Shown: positions 33,753 to 40,981 of the stretch, in pieces
How positions within the stretch are numbered: position 1 is the stretch's first letter
How the letters are laid out: every line of letters begins with the position of its first letter
The notes under the pieces: generated by a model
The model's database searches: none
What the model was told of the DNA's origin: nothing
What the model saw: only the letters and a program-made list of their open reading frames with translations
From: Bacteroidota bacterium
GTDB lineage: Bacteria > Bacteroidota > Bacteroidia > Chitinophagales > Saprospiraceae
Direction: 5' to 3'
DNA: 64,000 bases
Assembly: GCA_030147525.1 (NCBI GenBank)
Contig: JASBVF010000025.1
Location: 62,001 to 126,000, forward strand
Translations under genes and position numbers: made by a program

Positions 33753-34125
33753 TGGAGGCGCCGGGAGTCGAACCCGGGTCCAGCGAAAGTGCCCATAGGC
33801 TTTCTACATGCTTAGATTCCGATTAAATTTTTCGTGCGCAGGGTAGGTTCGAAAACAAACCCGGTCTGCACCTTATCCTCTGAGGTTTCACCTTTTGACC
33901 GAGGCCCTTCGCCAGGCTATTCCGCAGGTTGATGATATGCGATACGCTGTGTAGCGGAAGTCAAGCGTACGGCACAAAGGCTTTCTAATTCACTGAATTA
34001 GGCCGCCATGGCATACTGATAGTTGCCAGTTATTGGTTGAATGCCATTTGATAACGGAGTGAACAATCATGCTCCGGCATGCTTACCTACCAGCTAATCT
34101 TCCCTGTCGATTCCAATACGCCCCC
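33753..34125 (-). ncRNA. ssrA: Transfer-messenger RNA (tmRNA), about 373 nt
   Basis: The minus strand starts GGGGGCGTATTGGAATCGAC, the conserved 5' tmRNA end, and finishes with the T-arm TTCGACTCCC and acceptor CGCCTCC plus A. Ends pair as a 7-bp tRNA-like acceptor stem (one G-U pair); CCA would have to be added. The tag reading frame lies at 33998-34027 and reads GNYQYAMAA before TAA, with the resume codon GGC; the terminal MAA resembles other Bacteroidota tags. tmRNA with SmpB rescues stalled ribosomes and tags proteins for degradation. A TAnnTTTG promoter lies 25 nt upstream and a terminator follows. Confidence 0.95.
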
Positions 34126-34149
34126 TGGTAGATTTTCGTCAAAGAACGG

Positions 34150-34180
34150 CAAAAGTATAAACTTCATGAAGACCCGGAAA
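34150..34180 (-). promoter_or_regulatory. Bacteroidota-type promoter for tmRNA
   Basis: On the minus strand TTTC (34180-34177), 19 bp, then TACTTTTG (34157-34150). The -7 box matches TAnnTTTG and the spacing is ideal. The mature tmRNA begins 25 nt downstream, allowing 5' trimming. Confidence 0.7.
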
Positions 34181-34333
34181 GTTTCATTGAAAAAGTTAGC
34201 AGAAAATTGAAACGGTAGCTACCGCTGGTTTCACAGTGCTAAATGAATGGGGAGATGCAGGATTTAAAGAATTGCAGGGCGGGTGTAAAGTGTTTGAACT
34301 TTATTGCGCCTGCTGAGAAGAATGGCGAAGCTG

Positions 34334-34435
34334 TCAGATTTTCTTTTCTTCCCTTGAAAATTGCTGAACATTCTTACTGTTCAAAACAGTGATAAACAAC
34401 GCCACCAATACGACAATCAGGCAAAGGGTAAACAT
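34334..34435 (-). CDS. Possible 33-residue single-helix membrane peptide
   Basis: From the ATG at 34435 the minus strand encodes MFTLCLIVVLVALFITVL followed by NSKNVQQF and a charged tail, ending TGA. One hydrophobic helix with a polar C-terminus is typical of small membrane proteins. It lies in an otherwise empty 625-base region upstream of tmRNA. No ribosome-binding site or relative is recognised, so the call is tentative. Confidence 0.3.
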   Translation of the reverse strand: MFTLCLIVVLVALFITVLNSKNVQQFSREEKKI

Positions 34436-34750
34436 TTTCTCAATAATTTTAGTGAGTTAAGACAAACGGCCAAAGGATTCCAAAGGAGGGTATGTTTAAT
34501 CCAAGGGGGAAAGCATTACAAAAGTAAAGATTTTAAAGGGTAGAGACAATTGCTTGAGCAGTCAATTAGGGCATTTACTACCAATATTTTTTATCGCTAT
34601 GTTTAACCCTCAAAAAACGAGTGAGTAAGCACTTTTTGAAAAAATACAACTTTTTAAAAAAAATTATATTTGATGGGTATGGAATTTGCACATTTACGGA
34701 AAACAGGTAAATCTGATACCTTTGCTTGCCGCTAATCAAATATTATCAAA
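34436..34750. other. AT-rich intergenic region with promoter box
   Basis: No gene is supported here. The only recognisable element is a TACCTTTG -7 box at 34717-34724, 27 bases before the next ATG; the matching -33 box is not convincing (nearest TTTG is 28 bp upstream). Confidence 0.4.
34717..34724 (+). promoter_or_regulatory. -7 promoter box of the dehydrogenase-like gene
   Basis: TACCTTTG fits TAnnTTTG and sits 27 bases before the ATG at 34751. Confidence 0.45.
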
Positions 34751-35980
34751 ATGAAAATAGGCCTTATCCGGGAGGGTAAAATCCCGACCGACTCCAGAGT
34801 ACCGCTTACCCCTGAACTGTGCGCAAACGCCATGAAAAACTTCCCGGTTGAAGTGGTCGTTCAATCCTCAGAAATCAGGTGTTTTACGGATGAGGAATAC
34901 AGAGATGCTGGCATCTCCGTTGTTGCCGACGTTAATGACTGCGACATCCTCATGGGAGTAAAAGAAGTCCCGACACACCTTTTGGTGCCCGGGAAAACGT
35001 ACTTCATGTTTTCTCACACCATCAAAGAGCAGGCTTACAACCGCAAACTTCTTTGGTCAATTCTCGATAAAAACATCCGGCTCATCGATTACGAAGTACT
35101 GAAAGACGAAAGAGGTAATCGCCTGATCGCATTCGGTCGTTTCGCCGGCATGGTTGGCGCTCACAATGCAGTTTGGACTTATGGCCGGCGTACCGGAGCT
35201 TTTTCGCTGAAACGCATGAAAGATTTCAGGGATTATGAAGAAGCTAAATCGTATTATAAAACCTTAAAACTGCCTGCCTTTAAAATTGCGCTTACCGGAA
35301 CCGGCAGAGTCGGTTCAGGGGCTGCACAAGTGTTGAAAGACATGGGAATCAGGCAGGTTTCACCGGCTGAATATCTGACCGAATCGTTCCCCTACCCTGT
35401 TTTTACACAGCTCGACTGCGCCAATTACGTAAAAAGGAAAGATGGAAAACCATTTCACAAAACAGATTTTTACAACCGCCCGGAGCTGTTTCAAAATACC
35501 TTCCTTCCATTTACGAAGGTGACAGACGTGTTGGTCCATGGCATTTACTGGGATAGCCGTGCTCCGGTGTTTTTCACATTGGCGGACATGCAGAAACAGG
35601 ATTTCAGCATCAAAGTGATTGCTGATATCACCTGCGACATAGCTCCGGTTTCCTCCGTTCCTTCCACCCTACGGGCTTCAGCAATCAGTGATCCTGTGTA
35701 TGGCTTTGATCCAGCCACGAATCGTGAAATACAACCATATCAGCCTGAAGGTATCGATATCATGGCCATTGACAACCTGCCCAGCGAATTGCCCAGAGAT
35801 GCTTCAACAGCATTCGGAGGCCAGTTTTTGGAACACATTTTACCGGAACTATTGAAAGAAAAAAGTGAAATGATTGAAAAAGCCACCATTGCTGCGGATG
35901 GAAAACTTACGAAGCACTTCCGCTACCTGGAAGATTATGTGGCAGCTTGTTCCGGAGAAGCAGGTTCATTTATTTCCTGA
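34751..35980 (+). CDS. AlaDH/PNT-family oxidoreductase, saccharopine-dehydrogenase (LYS1)-like
   Basis: 409 residues, cytoplasmic. The N-terminal catalytic half begins KIGLIREGKIPTDSRVPLTP, the hallmark opening of the alanine dehydrogenase/transhydrogenase/LYS1 group, with SHTIKEQAYN and a FGRFAGMVGAHN segment. The NAD-binding half contains ALTGTGRVGSGAAQVL near 185-200. The ending lacks the transhydrogenase membrane part. Such proteins in Bacteroidota are annotated as NAD-dependent saccharopine dehydrogenase-like or lysine/alanine dehydrogenases; the substrate cannot be fixed from the sequence. A terminator follows 18 bases after the stop. Confidence 0.85.
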   Translation: MKIGLIREGKIPTDSRVPLTPELCANAMKNFPVEVVVQSSEIRCFTDEEYRDAGISVVADVNDCDILMGVKEVPTHLLVPGKTYFMFSHTIKEQAYNRKLLWSILDKNIRLIDYEVLKDERGNRLIAFGRFAGMVGAHNAVWTYGRRTGAFSLKRMKDFRDYEEAKSYYKTLKLPAFKIALTGTGRVGSGAAQVLKDMGIRQVSPAEYLTESFPYPVFTQLDCANYVKRKDGKPFHKTDFYNRPELFQNTFLPFTKVTDVLVHGIYWDSRAPVFFTLADMQKQDFSIKVIADITCDIAPVSSVPSTLRASAISDPVYGFDPATNREIQPYQPEGIDIMAIDNLPSELPRDASTAFGGQFLEHILPELLKEKSEMIEKATIAADGKLTKHFRYLEDYVAACSGEAGSFIS

Positions 35981-35998
35981 AAACAGAAGAGTCAGGCT

Positions 35999-36036
35999 AA
36001 CTGCCCCGGTTCCGATACCGGGGCAGTTTGTTTTTT
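35999..36036 (+). terminator. Rho-independent terminator
   Basis: AACTGCCCCGGT pairs perfectly with ACCGGGGCAGTT around a 6-nt loop (35999-36028) and is followed by TGTTTTTT. Confidence 0.93.
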
Positions 36037-36084
36037 GGTAAAACACGCTAACAGGCTTACCTTGCCAGCAAATTCAGCAAACAC

Positions 36085-37734
36085 ATGACCAACAAAGAAA
36101 TAGCCCGGCAATTCCAGTATCTCGCAGAAATTATGGAGTTGCACCTGGAGAATCCGTTCAAAATCCGCTCCTACCAAAACGCCTACCTCACGCTTCGCAA
36201 ACTGCCCGATCCGATCGCTGAAACGCCAAGGGAAGACATCGAAAACCTTAAAGGTATCGGAAAGGCAATTTTTGGAAAAATCCAGGAACTGCTGGACTCC
36301 GGCGAAATGGCCACCTTGAAAAAGTACGAGGATATGACGCCGCCCGGCGTCCGGGAGATGTTGCAGATTCCCGGTTTCGGCCCAAAAAAAATCAGGGTCA
36401 TCTGGAAGGATCTCGGCGTAGAAAATGTCGGAGAGTTGCTCTATGCCTGTAACGAAAACCGATTGGTGGAACTAAAAGGTTTTGGTGAAAAAACGCAAAC
36501 CGATCTGCGCCGCAAACTTGAATATTTTCAAAAATCGCAGGGTAAGTTTTTATACGCCGATCTGGAAGAGCAGGCGCATGCTGTCCTGGATTTTTTACAA
36601 AAAAAATTACCGGACGCAAAAATCAGCCTCACCGGTGCTATCCGCAGAAGAAGCAATATCGTTGAACGTATTGAAATTGTCGTCGGACATGATGGTGAAA
36701 TGGAGGAATTGTTTGACGGTGAAACCGTCACCCTAACAAGTCAAACCGAAAATACTTTCAATGCCATTACCTCCAGCGAAATTCCGGTTACGATTTATCA
36801 ATGTAAAAAATCAGCGTTTGGCAGCAAGTTGTTCCGGTACACTGCCTCGGCGGAATTTATGGCCGCATTTTTAGAAAAAAATAAAGGACTGGAATTCAAG
36901 GAGCTGGAAACCGAAGCAGCCGTTTTTGAAAAAGCCAACCTGCCCTACCTGGAACCTGAACTCCGGGAACAAGCCTGGAGCCTTGACAACAACCCGGGCA
37001 AACTGGTGGAAGAAACTGAAATCAGAGGCGTTGTTCATGCTCACAGCACCTACTCCGACGGTCTGCACACCCTGCGAGAAATGGCGGAACAAACCAAAAA
37101 GCTGGGCTACAGTTACCTCGGTATCACGGATCACTCAAAGGCTGCGTTTTACGCCAACGGCCTCAAGGAAGACCGCCTGATAGAACAGTGGAAGGAAATC
37201 GACGCCCTGAATGCGGAGCTTGCACCTTTCAAAATTTTTAAAGGCATTGAAAGCGACATCCTATCGGATGGCTCCCTCGACTACAGTGAAGAATATTTGA
37301 AGCAGTTTGATTTTATCATTGCTTCCGTGCACTCCAATTTGCGGATGGATGAAGAAAAAGCTACAACCCGTATCCTTCGGGCCGTCGAAAACCCTTACAC
37401 CACCATCCTTGGACACCCAACCGGCCGGCTTTTGCTCTCCCGGCCCGGTTATCCGCTCGATCATCGTAAAATAATTGACGCCTGCGCAGCCAACGGCGTT
37501 GCTATTGAATTGAATGCGAACCCCTGGCGGCTCGACCTGGATTGGACATGGATTCCTTATGCGTTGGAAAAAGGTATCCTGATCTCCATCAACCCGGACG
37601 CACACAGCACCGGCGGCATTCGGGATATTCATTTTGGAACGCTTTCGGCCAGAAAAGGCGGGCTTACGGCAGCGAACTGCCTGACTTGTTTCGAAACGGC
37701 TGATTTTCAGGAGTTTATTGCCAGAAAAAAATAA
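36085..37734 (+). CDS. polX: PolX-family protein with PHP domain; polymerase site degenerate
   Basis: 549 residues. Domain order is helix-hairpin-helix (about 50-145, LKGIGKAIFGKI and IPGFGPKKI), nucleotidyltransferase fold (about 150-290) and C-terminal PHP domain (about 313-549). In active bacterial PolX the motif GSxRR is followed by two metal-binding aspartates (D-x-D). Here 184-200 reads GAIRRRSNIVERIEIVV, placing R195 and E197 where the aspartates belong, so polymerisation is probably lost. The PHP metal ligands look intact: HAHSTYSDG (318-326), TDHS (348-351), SVHSN, GHPTGR, NPDAHS. It is therefore likely a PHP phosphoesterase or nuclease with a DNA-binding scaffold, possibly for DNA repair. 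The gene name refers to the family. Confidence 0.9.
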   Translation: MTNKEIARQFQYLAEIMELHLENPFKIRSYQNAYLTLRKLPDPIAETPREDIENLKGIGKAIFGKIQELLDSGEMATLKKYEDMTPPGVREMLQIPGFGPKKIRVIWKDLGVENVGELLYACNENRLVELKGFGEKTQTDLRRKLEYFQKSQGKFLYADLEEQAHAVLDFLQKKLPDAKISLTGAIRRRSNIVERIEIVVGHDGEMEELFDGETVTLTSQTENTFNAITSSEIPVTIYQCKKSAFGSKLFRYTASAEFMAAFLEKNKGLEFKELETEAAVFEKANLPYLEPELREQAWSLDNNPGKLVEETEIRGVVHAHSTYSDGLHTLREMAEQTKKLGYSYLGITDHSKAAFYANGLKEDRLIEQWKEIDALNAELAPFKIFKGIESDILSDGSLDYSEEYLKQFDFIIASVHSNLRMDEEKATTRILRAVENPYTTILGHPTGRLLLSRPGYPLDHRKIIDACAANGVAIELNANPWRLDLDWTWIPYALEKGILISINPDAHSTGGIRDIHFGTLSARKGGLTAANCLTCFETADFQEFIARKK

Positions 37735-37783
37735 ATTCAGAGGGTATTTCTTTTCATTCTCTGATATTTCGAAACCTATTTTC

Positions 37784-37791
37784 TACATTTG
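37784..37791 (+). promoter_or_regulatory. -7 promoter box before the candidate RNA
   Basis: TACATTTG fits TAnnTTTG; no clear -33 box at the preferred distance. Confidence 0.4.
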
Positions 37792-37796
37792 TGAAG

Positions 37797-38076
37797 ATTT
37801 TTTTGAAATTGACCGAACAAACGAAACCTTCAAACGGTTGAAGCGTGAAAGTTGACGAAAGTCGTCTATCAAAAAGAAAGTTTCAAAACAAGTGGACGTA
37901 CCAAAAGGAATTCCAATTCCCTAACACTAAATCCACTCGACTTTTAAGCCGCCATGTAAAAGAGACTTATAACTCGCCTTCCATTTAAAGCCAAACTTGG
38001 CAAACGTTCCGCCAAATTATTTAAGACTAAAAGGTAAACACATCACACCGTCCAAGTAGACGAAAGTGTGTTTTTT
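37797..38076 (+). ncRNA. Candidate structured RNA or regulatory leader, about 280 nt
   Basis: Bounded by a TAnnTTTG box and an intrinsic terminator. Within it are a perfect hairpin CTTCAA-ACGG-TTGAAG (37828-37843), a GAAA tetraloop hairpin GAC-GAAA-GTC (37854-37863), a pairing of AGTGGA (37891-37896) with TCCACT (37932-37937), and the terminator. It does not show the conserved sequences of RNase P RNA, SRP RNA or tmRNA that I know. It could be a free small RNA, a cis-acting leader of the lipoprotein gene 40 bp downstream, or the 3' end of the polX transcript. The 5' end is estimated from the promoter box. Confidence 0.35.
38044..38076 (+). terminator. Intrinsic terminator with two-part stem
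   Basis: CACAC-CGTC, loop CAAGTA, GACG-AAA-GTGTG, then TTTTTT. The three unpaired A bases form a bulge between the two perfectly paired stem parts. Confidence 0.8.
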
Positions 38077-38118
38077 ATAGCAATTTCATTAATCATTAAT
38101 TTTTTAATTTTTTTCAAC

Positions 38119-38319
38119 ATGAAAAAAGTATTCAGCCTTGTAGCAGTTGCACTGCTTACCGTATCTGTTCTTTTCACTGCTTGCCGTGACAACGCCAGCC
38201 AGACTCCAGCTCAAACTGAAGAGACTGCACCTGCGGCTACTGAAGAGCAAGCTCCTGCTGCAGAAGAAGCTCCAATGGAAGCTGCTGCACCAGACACTAC
38301 AACTCAGCAAGCTCAGTAA
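38119..38319 (+). CDS. Small Ala/Glu/Pro-rich lipoprotein
   Basis: 66 residues from the ATG at 38119; the signal KKVFSLVAVALLTVSVLFTAC ends in a lipobox cysteine (residue 22), and an upstream ATG would add a second hydrophobic stretch with no purpose. The mature 45 residues are low-complexity, rich in Ala, Glu, Thr and Pro, with no folded domain expected. Abundant small lipoproteins of this type are common in Bacteroidota envelopes. A terminator follows within 65 bases. Confidence 0.75.
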   Translation: MKKVFSLVAVALLTVSVLFTACRDNASQTPAQTEETAPAATEEQAPAAEEAPMEAAAPDTTTQQAQ

Positions 38320-38350
38320 TTTCCGAAATAACATTTCGGAGGGAAACAAG

Positions 38351-38384
38351 AGGGTTTGGCATTCGCCAGGCCCTTTTGTTTTTT
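38351..38384 (+). terminator. Intrinsic terminator after the small lipoprotein gene
   Basis: AGGGTTTGGC pairs with GCCAGGCCC (two G-U pairs) around ATTC and is followed by TTTTGTTTTTT. A second perfect 8-bp hairpin (TCCGAAAT/ATTTCGGA, 38322-38340) precedes it. Confidence 0.75.
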
Positions 38385-38463
38385 AATACGGTTTTAAGGT
38401 CATTCCGGATTCTCAAGTCCTAACTTTTCCTATTTTTGCCCCTCGTTTGAACATCCGAAAAAT

Positions 38464-38527
38464 AATAAAAGAGAAAAGAGAAAGGCCAACTCAACTATTT
38501 CCGGCTTTATTCTCTTTTCTCTTTTTT
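38464..38527. repeat. Purine/pyrimidine inverted repeat upstream of the DedA gene
   Basis: AATAAAAGAGAAAAGAGAAA (from 38464) is mirrored by TTTATTCTCTTTTCTCTTTT (to 38527) around AAGGCC/GGC. It ends 24 bp before the DedA ATG. Same style as the other intergenic hairpins. Confidence 0.6.
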
Positions 38528-38550
38528 CTTGTAAAACTTATTTCTGCGCC

Positions 38551-39231
38551 ATGATCGATCTTTTAATTGATTTTATTTTCCACACCAATGACTACCTCAA
38601 AGTCATCGTCGAGAATTACGGCGCATGGATTTACCTGCTTTTGTTTCTTGTCATTTTCAGCGAAACCGGCTTTGTTGTCACCCCTTTTCTGCCGGGTGAC
38701 GGATTTCTCTTTACTGTCGGCGTAATCGCCAGTACGACGGACGGAAAGTTGAATATTGTTTTTGCAATGATTCTGATGTGCATAGCTGCCATTGCAGGGA
38801 ATACCGTCAACTACCACATCGGCCGGTACTTCAGTTCAAAGCTGCTGGAGGGGCGAAAGCTCAAATACGTGAACCCAAAATACCTGGAACAGACTCATGA
38901 CTTCTTTGAAAAACATGGCCAAAAGGCAGTTATCCTCAGCCGCTTTCTGCCCATTTTCAGAACTTTTGTTCCCTTTGTGGCGGGTATTTCAAAAATGGAC
39001 CGACCCAAGTTTATTTCCTACACCATTTGGGGAGGCGTCTCCTGGGTTATCATTTTCAGTATGGCGGGCTATTTCTTCGGCACCATTCCATTTGTTGAGA
39101 AGAACCTTTCTTTTATCGTTTTGGCATTGATCATCATTACCATCATTCCGGTCATCACTACAGCGGTGGGGCAATACATGAAAGGAAAGAAAAAAGCTGA
39201 AGCCGACCGGGTCGAATTACCCAAAAAGTGA
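38551..39231 (+). CDS. DedA-family (SNARE-associated) inner-membrane protein
   Basis: 226 residues with about five hydrophobic segments. Signature motifs are FSETGFVVTPFLPGDGFLF near residues 37-55, GNTVNYHIGRYF near 85-95 and FFEKHGQKAVILSRFLPIFR near 112-131, followed by FVPFVAG. DedA proteins move phospholipids (for example undecaprenyl phosphate or phosphatidylethanolamine) across the membrane. The lysine-rich tail is cytoplasmic. Its end overlaps the convergent dehydrogenase gene by 15 bases. Confidence 0.93.
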   Translation: MIDLLIDFIFHTNDYLKVIVENYGAWIYLLLFLVIFSETGFVVTPFLPGDGFLFTVGVIASTTDGKLNIVFAMILMCIAAIAGNTVNYHIGRYFSSKLLEGRKLKYVNPKYLEQTHDFFEKHGQKAVILSRFLPIFRTFVPFVAGISKMDRPKFISYTIWGGVSWVIIFSMAGYFFGTIPFVEKNLSFIVLALIIITIIPVITTAVGQYMKGKKKAEADRVELPKK

Positions 39232-40170
39232 TTCGATCTTACCGGCCAGCACTCTGCCGTGTTTCTCTTTGCTTTCAAAGGACCAGCCTGCAATGTGGGG
39301 TGACAACACGACATTGTCAGCCTGCGTGAGGTAATCGAATGGCTCAGGCAGCTTGTCCAGCCGGAATTTATCGAAAGAAGTTTCCTCGTACTCCAGCACA
39401 TCGAGTGCAGCGCCATGCACTTTGCCAGTTTTCAGGTTTTTAACCAGGGCTTCCGTATCCAGCACCAGTCCACGGGCCGTGTTGACCAAAAAGATATTAT
39501 TCCTGAAACTTTGAAGGAATGTATCGTTGATGAAATGGTGGTTTTCAGGCATGTACGGGATGTGGATACTCAGCACCTCCGCAGATTCGAACAATTCCTC
39601 CAGGCTCACCTCTTCGGCAAACTCATCTCCATAATCCGACTTAAACTTGTCATAGGCCAGGGTTTTTACCCCGAAGCCCTGCAAGCGCTGTGCAAATGCG
39701 GTTCCCATGTTTCCATAACCAAGAATGCCGACTGTTTTACCTTTCAGTTCCACCGCCCGGTTGCTTTCCCGGCTCCACTGCCCATTTTTCACCTGCCGGT
39801 CCGCCCGGCTGAGATTGTTCATCAGGCAGAGCAGGAGCCCCATCGTATGTTCGCCTACGGTATCCCGGCTGCCCTCCGGAGAAATCAGTACTTTGATGCC
39901 ACGGCTTTCAGCGACTTGAACATCGATGTGTTCAAGTCCGACTCCCTCACGGGCGATGAACCGGAGGGAGGAGCCTTTTTCTATAAAATGCTGATCGAGC
40001 GCAAAACGGCTGCGCATGACGATACCGAAGTATTCGGAAATGATGGTTTCTATCTGTTCTTTTGAGCTTTGAAAATCTTTATCGCACTGATATCCCAAAG
40101 CCAGCAGCTGCTCTTCGAGCACCGGATGCGGTTTGTCGAGAAACAGGATTTTTCGTGTGTTTTTAGTCAT
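39217..40170 (-). CDS. D-isomer-specific 2-hydroxyacid dehydrogenase
   Basis: 317 residues from the ATG at 40170; a TTG seven codons upstream is less likely. The NAD-binding motif VGILGYGNMGTAFA is complete and the catalytic set is present: arginine in VNTARGLVLD, a glutamate further on, and histidine in LSPHIAGWS. Phosphoglycerate dehydrogenase (SerA) and its relatives have this layout; there is no C-terminal ACT domain, so 3-phosphoglycerate, glyoxylate/hydroxypyruvate or another 2-hydroxyacid are all possible. The 3' end overlaps dedA (convergent) by 15 bases. Confidence 0.92.
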   Translation of the reverse strand: MTKNTRKILFLDKPHPVLEEQLLALGYQCDKDFQSSKEQIETIISEYFGIVMRSRFALDQHFIEKGSSLRFIAREGVGLEHIDVQVAESRGIKVLISPEGSRDTVGEHTMGLLLCLMNNLSRADRQVKNGQWSRESNRAVELKGKTVGILGYGNMGTAFAQRLQGFGVKTLAYDKFKSDYGDEFAEEVSLEELFESAEVLSIHIPYMPENHHFINDTFLQSFRNNIFLVNTARGLVLDTEALVKNLKTGKVHGAALDVLEYEETSFDKFRLDKLPEPFDYLTQADNVVLSPHIAGWSFESKEKHGRVLAGKIESLFG

Positions 40171-40306
40171 GGTACAATTAAAATGATACAAGATTGCAGC
40201 CTTTCTTAATTTTGCAGTTCGGTCAGGCTGCGAGAATAATTAATTTCACTTCGTTTCGTTAGTTTTTTTAAAAAAATTTGATCCGCAATCCAATTGCAAA
40301 CTCAAC

Positions 40307-40846
40307 ATGAACTTATCCAACCTGCTTCCACTGATTCTTCTCACGCTTCCCGTGGCCCTTTGCGCCCAAAAGGAACAGCCCAAAGATCCTTACCAGGAAA
40401 AATACGAATGGCGGCTCCGGCAGGAGGTCCTTTACGGCTCTTACATCCCCAAGGATGTCAATGAAGTTTTTGTAGAATTGAACAAAAAAATGGATCAGGC
40501 TTCCAAAAACAAGTTCAAATCCATGCCGGAAGCTGTAGCCGCCACGAAACTTTTTTTTAGTTTGGGCAGGTGGATGACCCACAACTGGGGACTCTACGAA
40601 GGCTCCCGCCTATCCAAATACATGCAGGACATGGGCGTATTTCATCCGGATGATATGGTTCGGTTTCTTATCATCGCCTACCACCGCAGCATCAACCAGA
40701 AACCGCTGGAAATCAAGTCATTACTTAAAGTTTTTCACGAAAAAAACGCAGCGCAGCAGGAGCAGCGAATCAACGACGGCACCATCATTTTTGAACAGAC
40801 AAAAAAAGTGGATACCATCCCGCCACCTAAAAAGGATCATCGCTAA
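40307..40846 (+). CDS. Exported DUF6794-like protein
   Basis: 179 residues with a signal peptide (LLPLILLTLPVALCAQ). The mature domain (about 40-150) has IPKDVNEVFVELNK, then LGRWMTHNWGLYEGSRL and GVFHPDDMVRFLIIAYHR, matching the DUF6794 pattern as I remember it: an N-terminal helix and a conserved W/GLW-x-G and HPDDM. Function unknown; usually a single secreted or periplasmic domain. It precedes topA by about 130 bases. Confidence 0.75.
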   Translation: MNLSNLLPLILLTLPVALCAQKEQPKDPYQEKYEWRLRQEVLYGSYIPKDVNEVFVELNKKMDQASKNKFKSMPEAVAATKLFFSLGRWMTHNWGLYEGSRLSKYMQDMGVFHPDDMVRFLIIAYHRSINQKPLEIKSLLKVFHEKNAAQQEQRINDGTIIFEQTKKVDTIPPPKKDHR

Positions 40847-40896
40847 AATTTGAACACTGCATTTTCCCTGTGCTAACTACGCAATCTCAAAATTTT

Positions 40897-40904
40897 TACT
40901 TTTG
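40897..40904 (+). promoter_or_regulatory. -7 promoter box of topA
   Basis: TACTTTTG fits TAnnTTTG and lies 77 bases before the topA ATG at 40982. A -33 box is not obvious. Confidence 0.5.
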
Positions 40905-40981
40905 CCCTCGCAAATTCAATTTCTCATGCGAATTGATAACAGTTCGCAAGCGAAAGTCAAAAATTTAAAATCAAGCGCAGT

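Larger units (their letters stand above)
37735..38118. other. Gene-free region holding a candidate structured RNA
   Basis: No open frame of note. It contains a -7 box at 37784-37791, several short hairpins and an intrinsic terminator at 38044-38076; see the ncRNA entry. After the terminator comes a 40-bp very AT-rich leader of the lipoprotein gene at 38119. Confidence 0.5.

Noticed and set aside
37797-38076. RNase P RNA or SRP RNA in the region before the small lipoprotein
   Set aside because: Conserved sequence blocks of these RNAs were not found.
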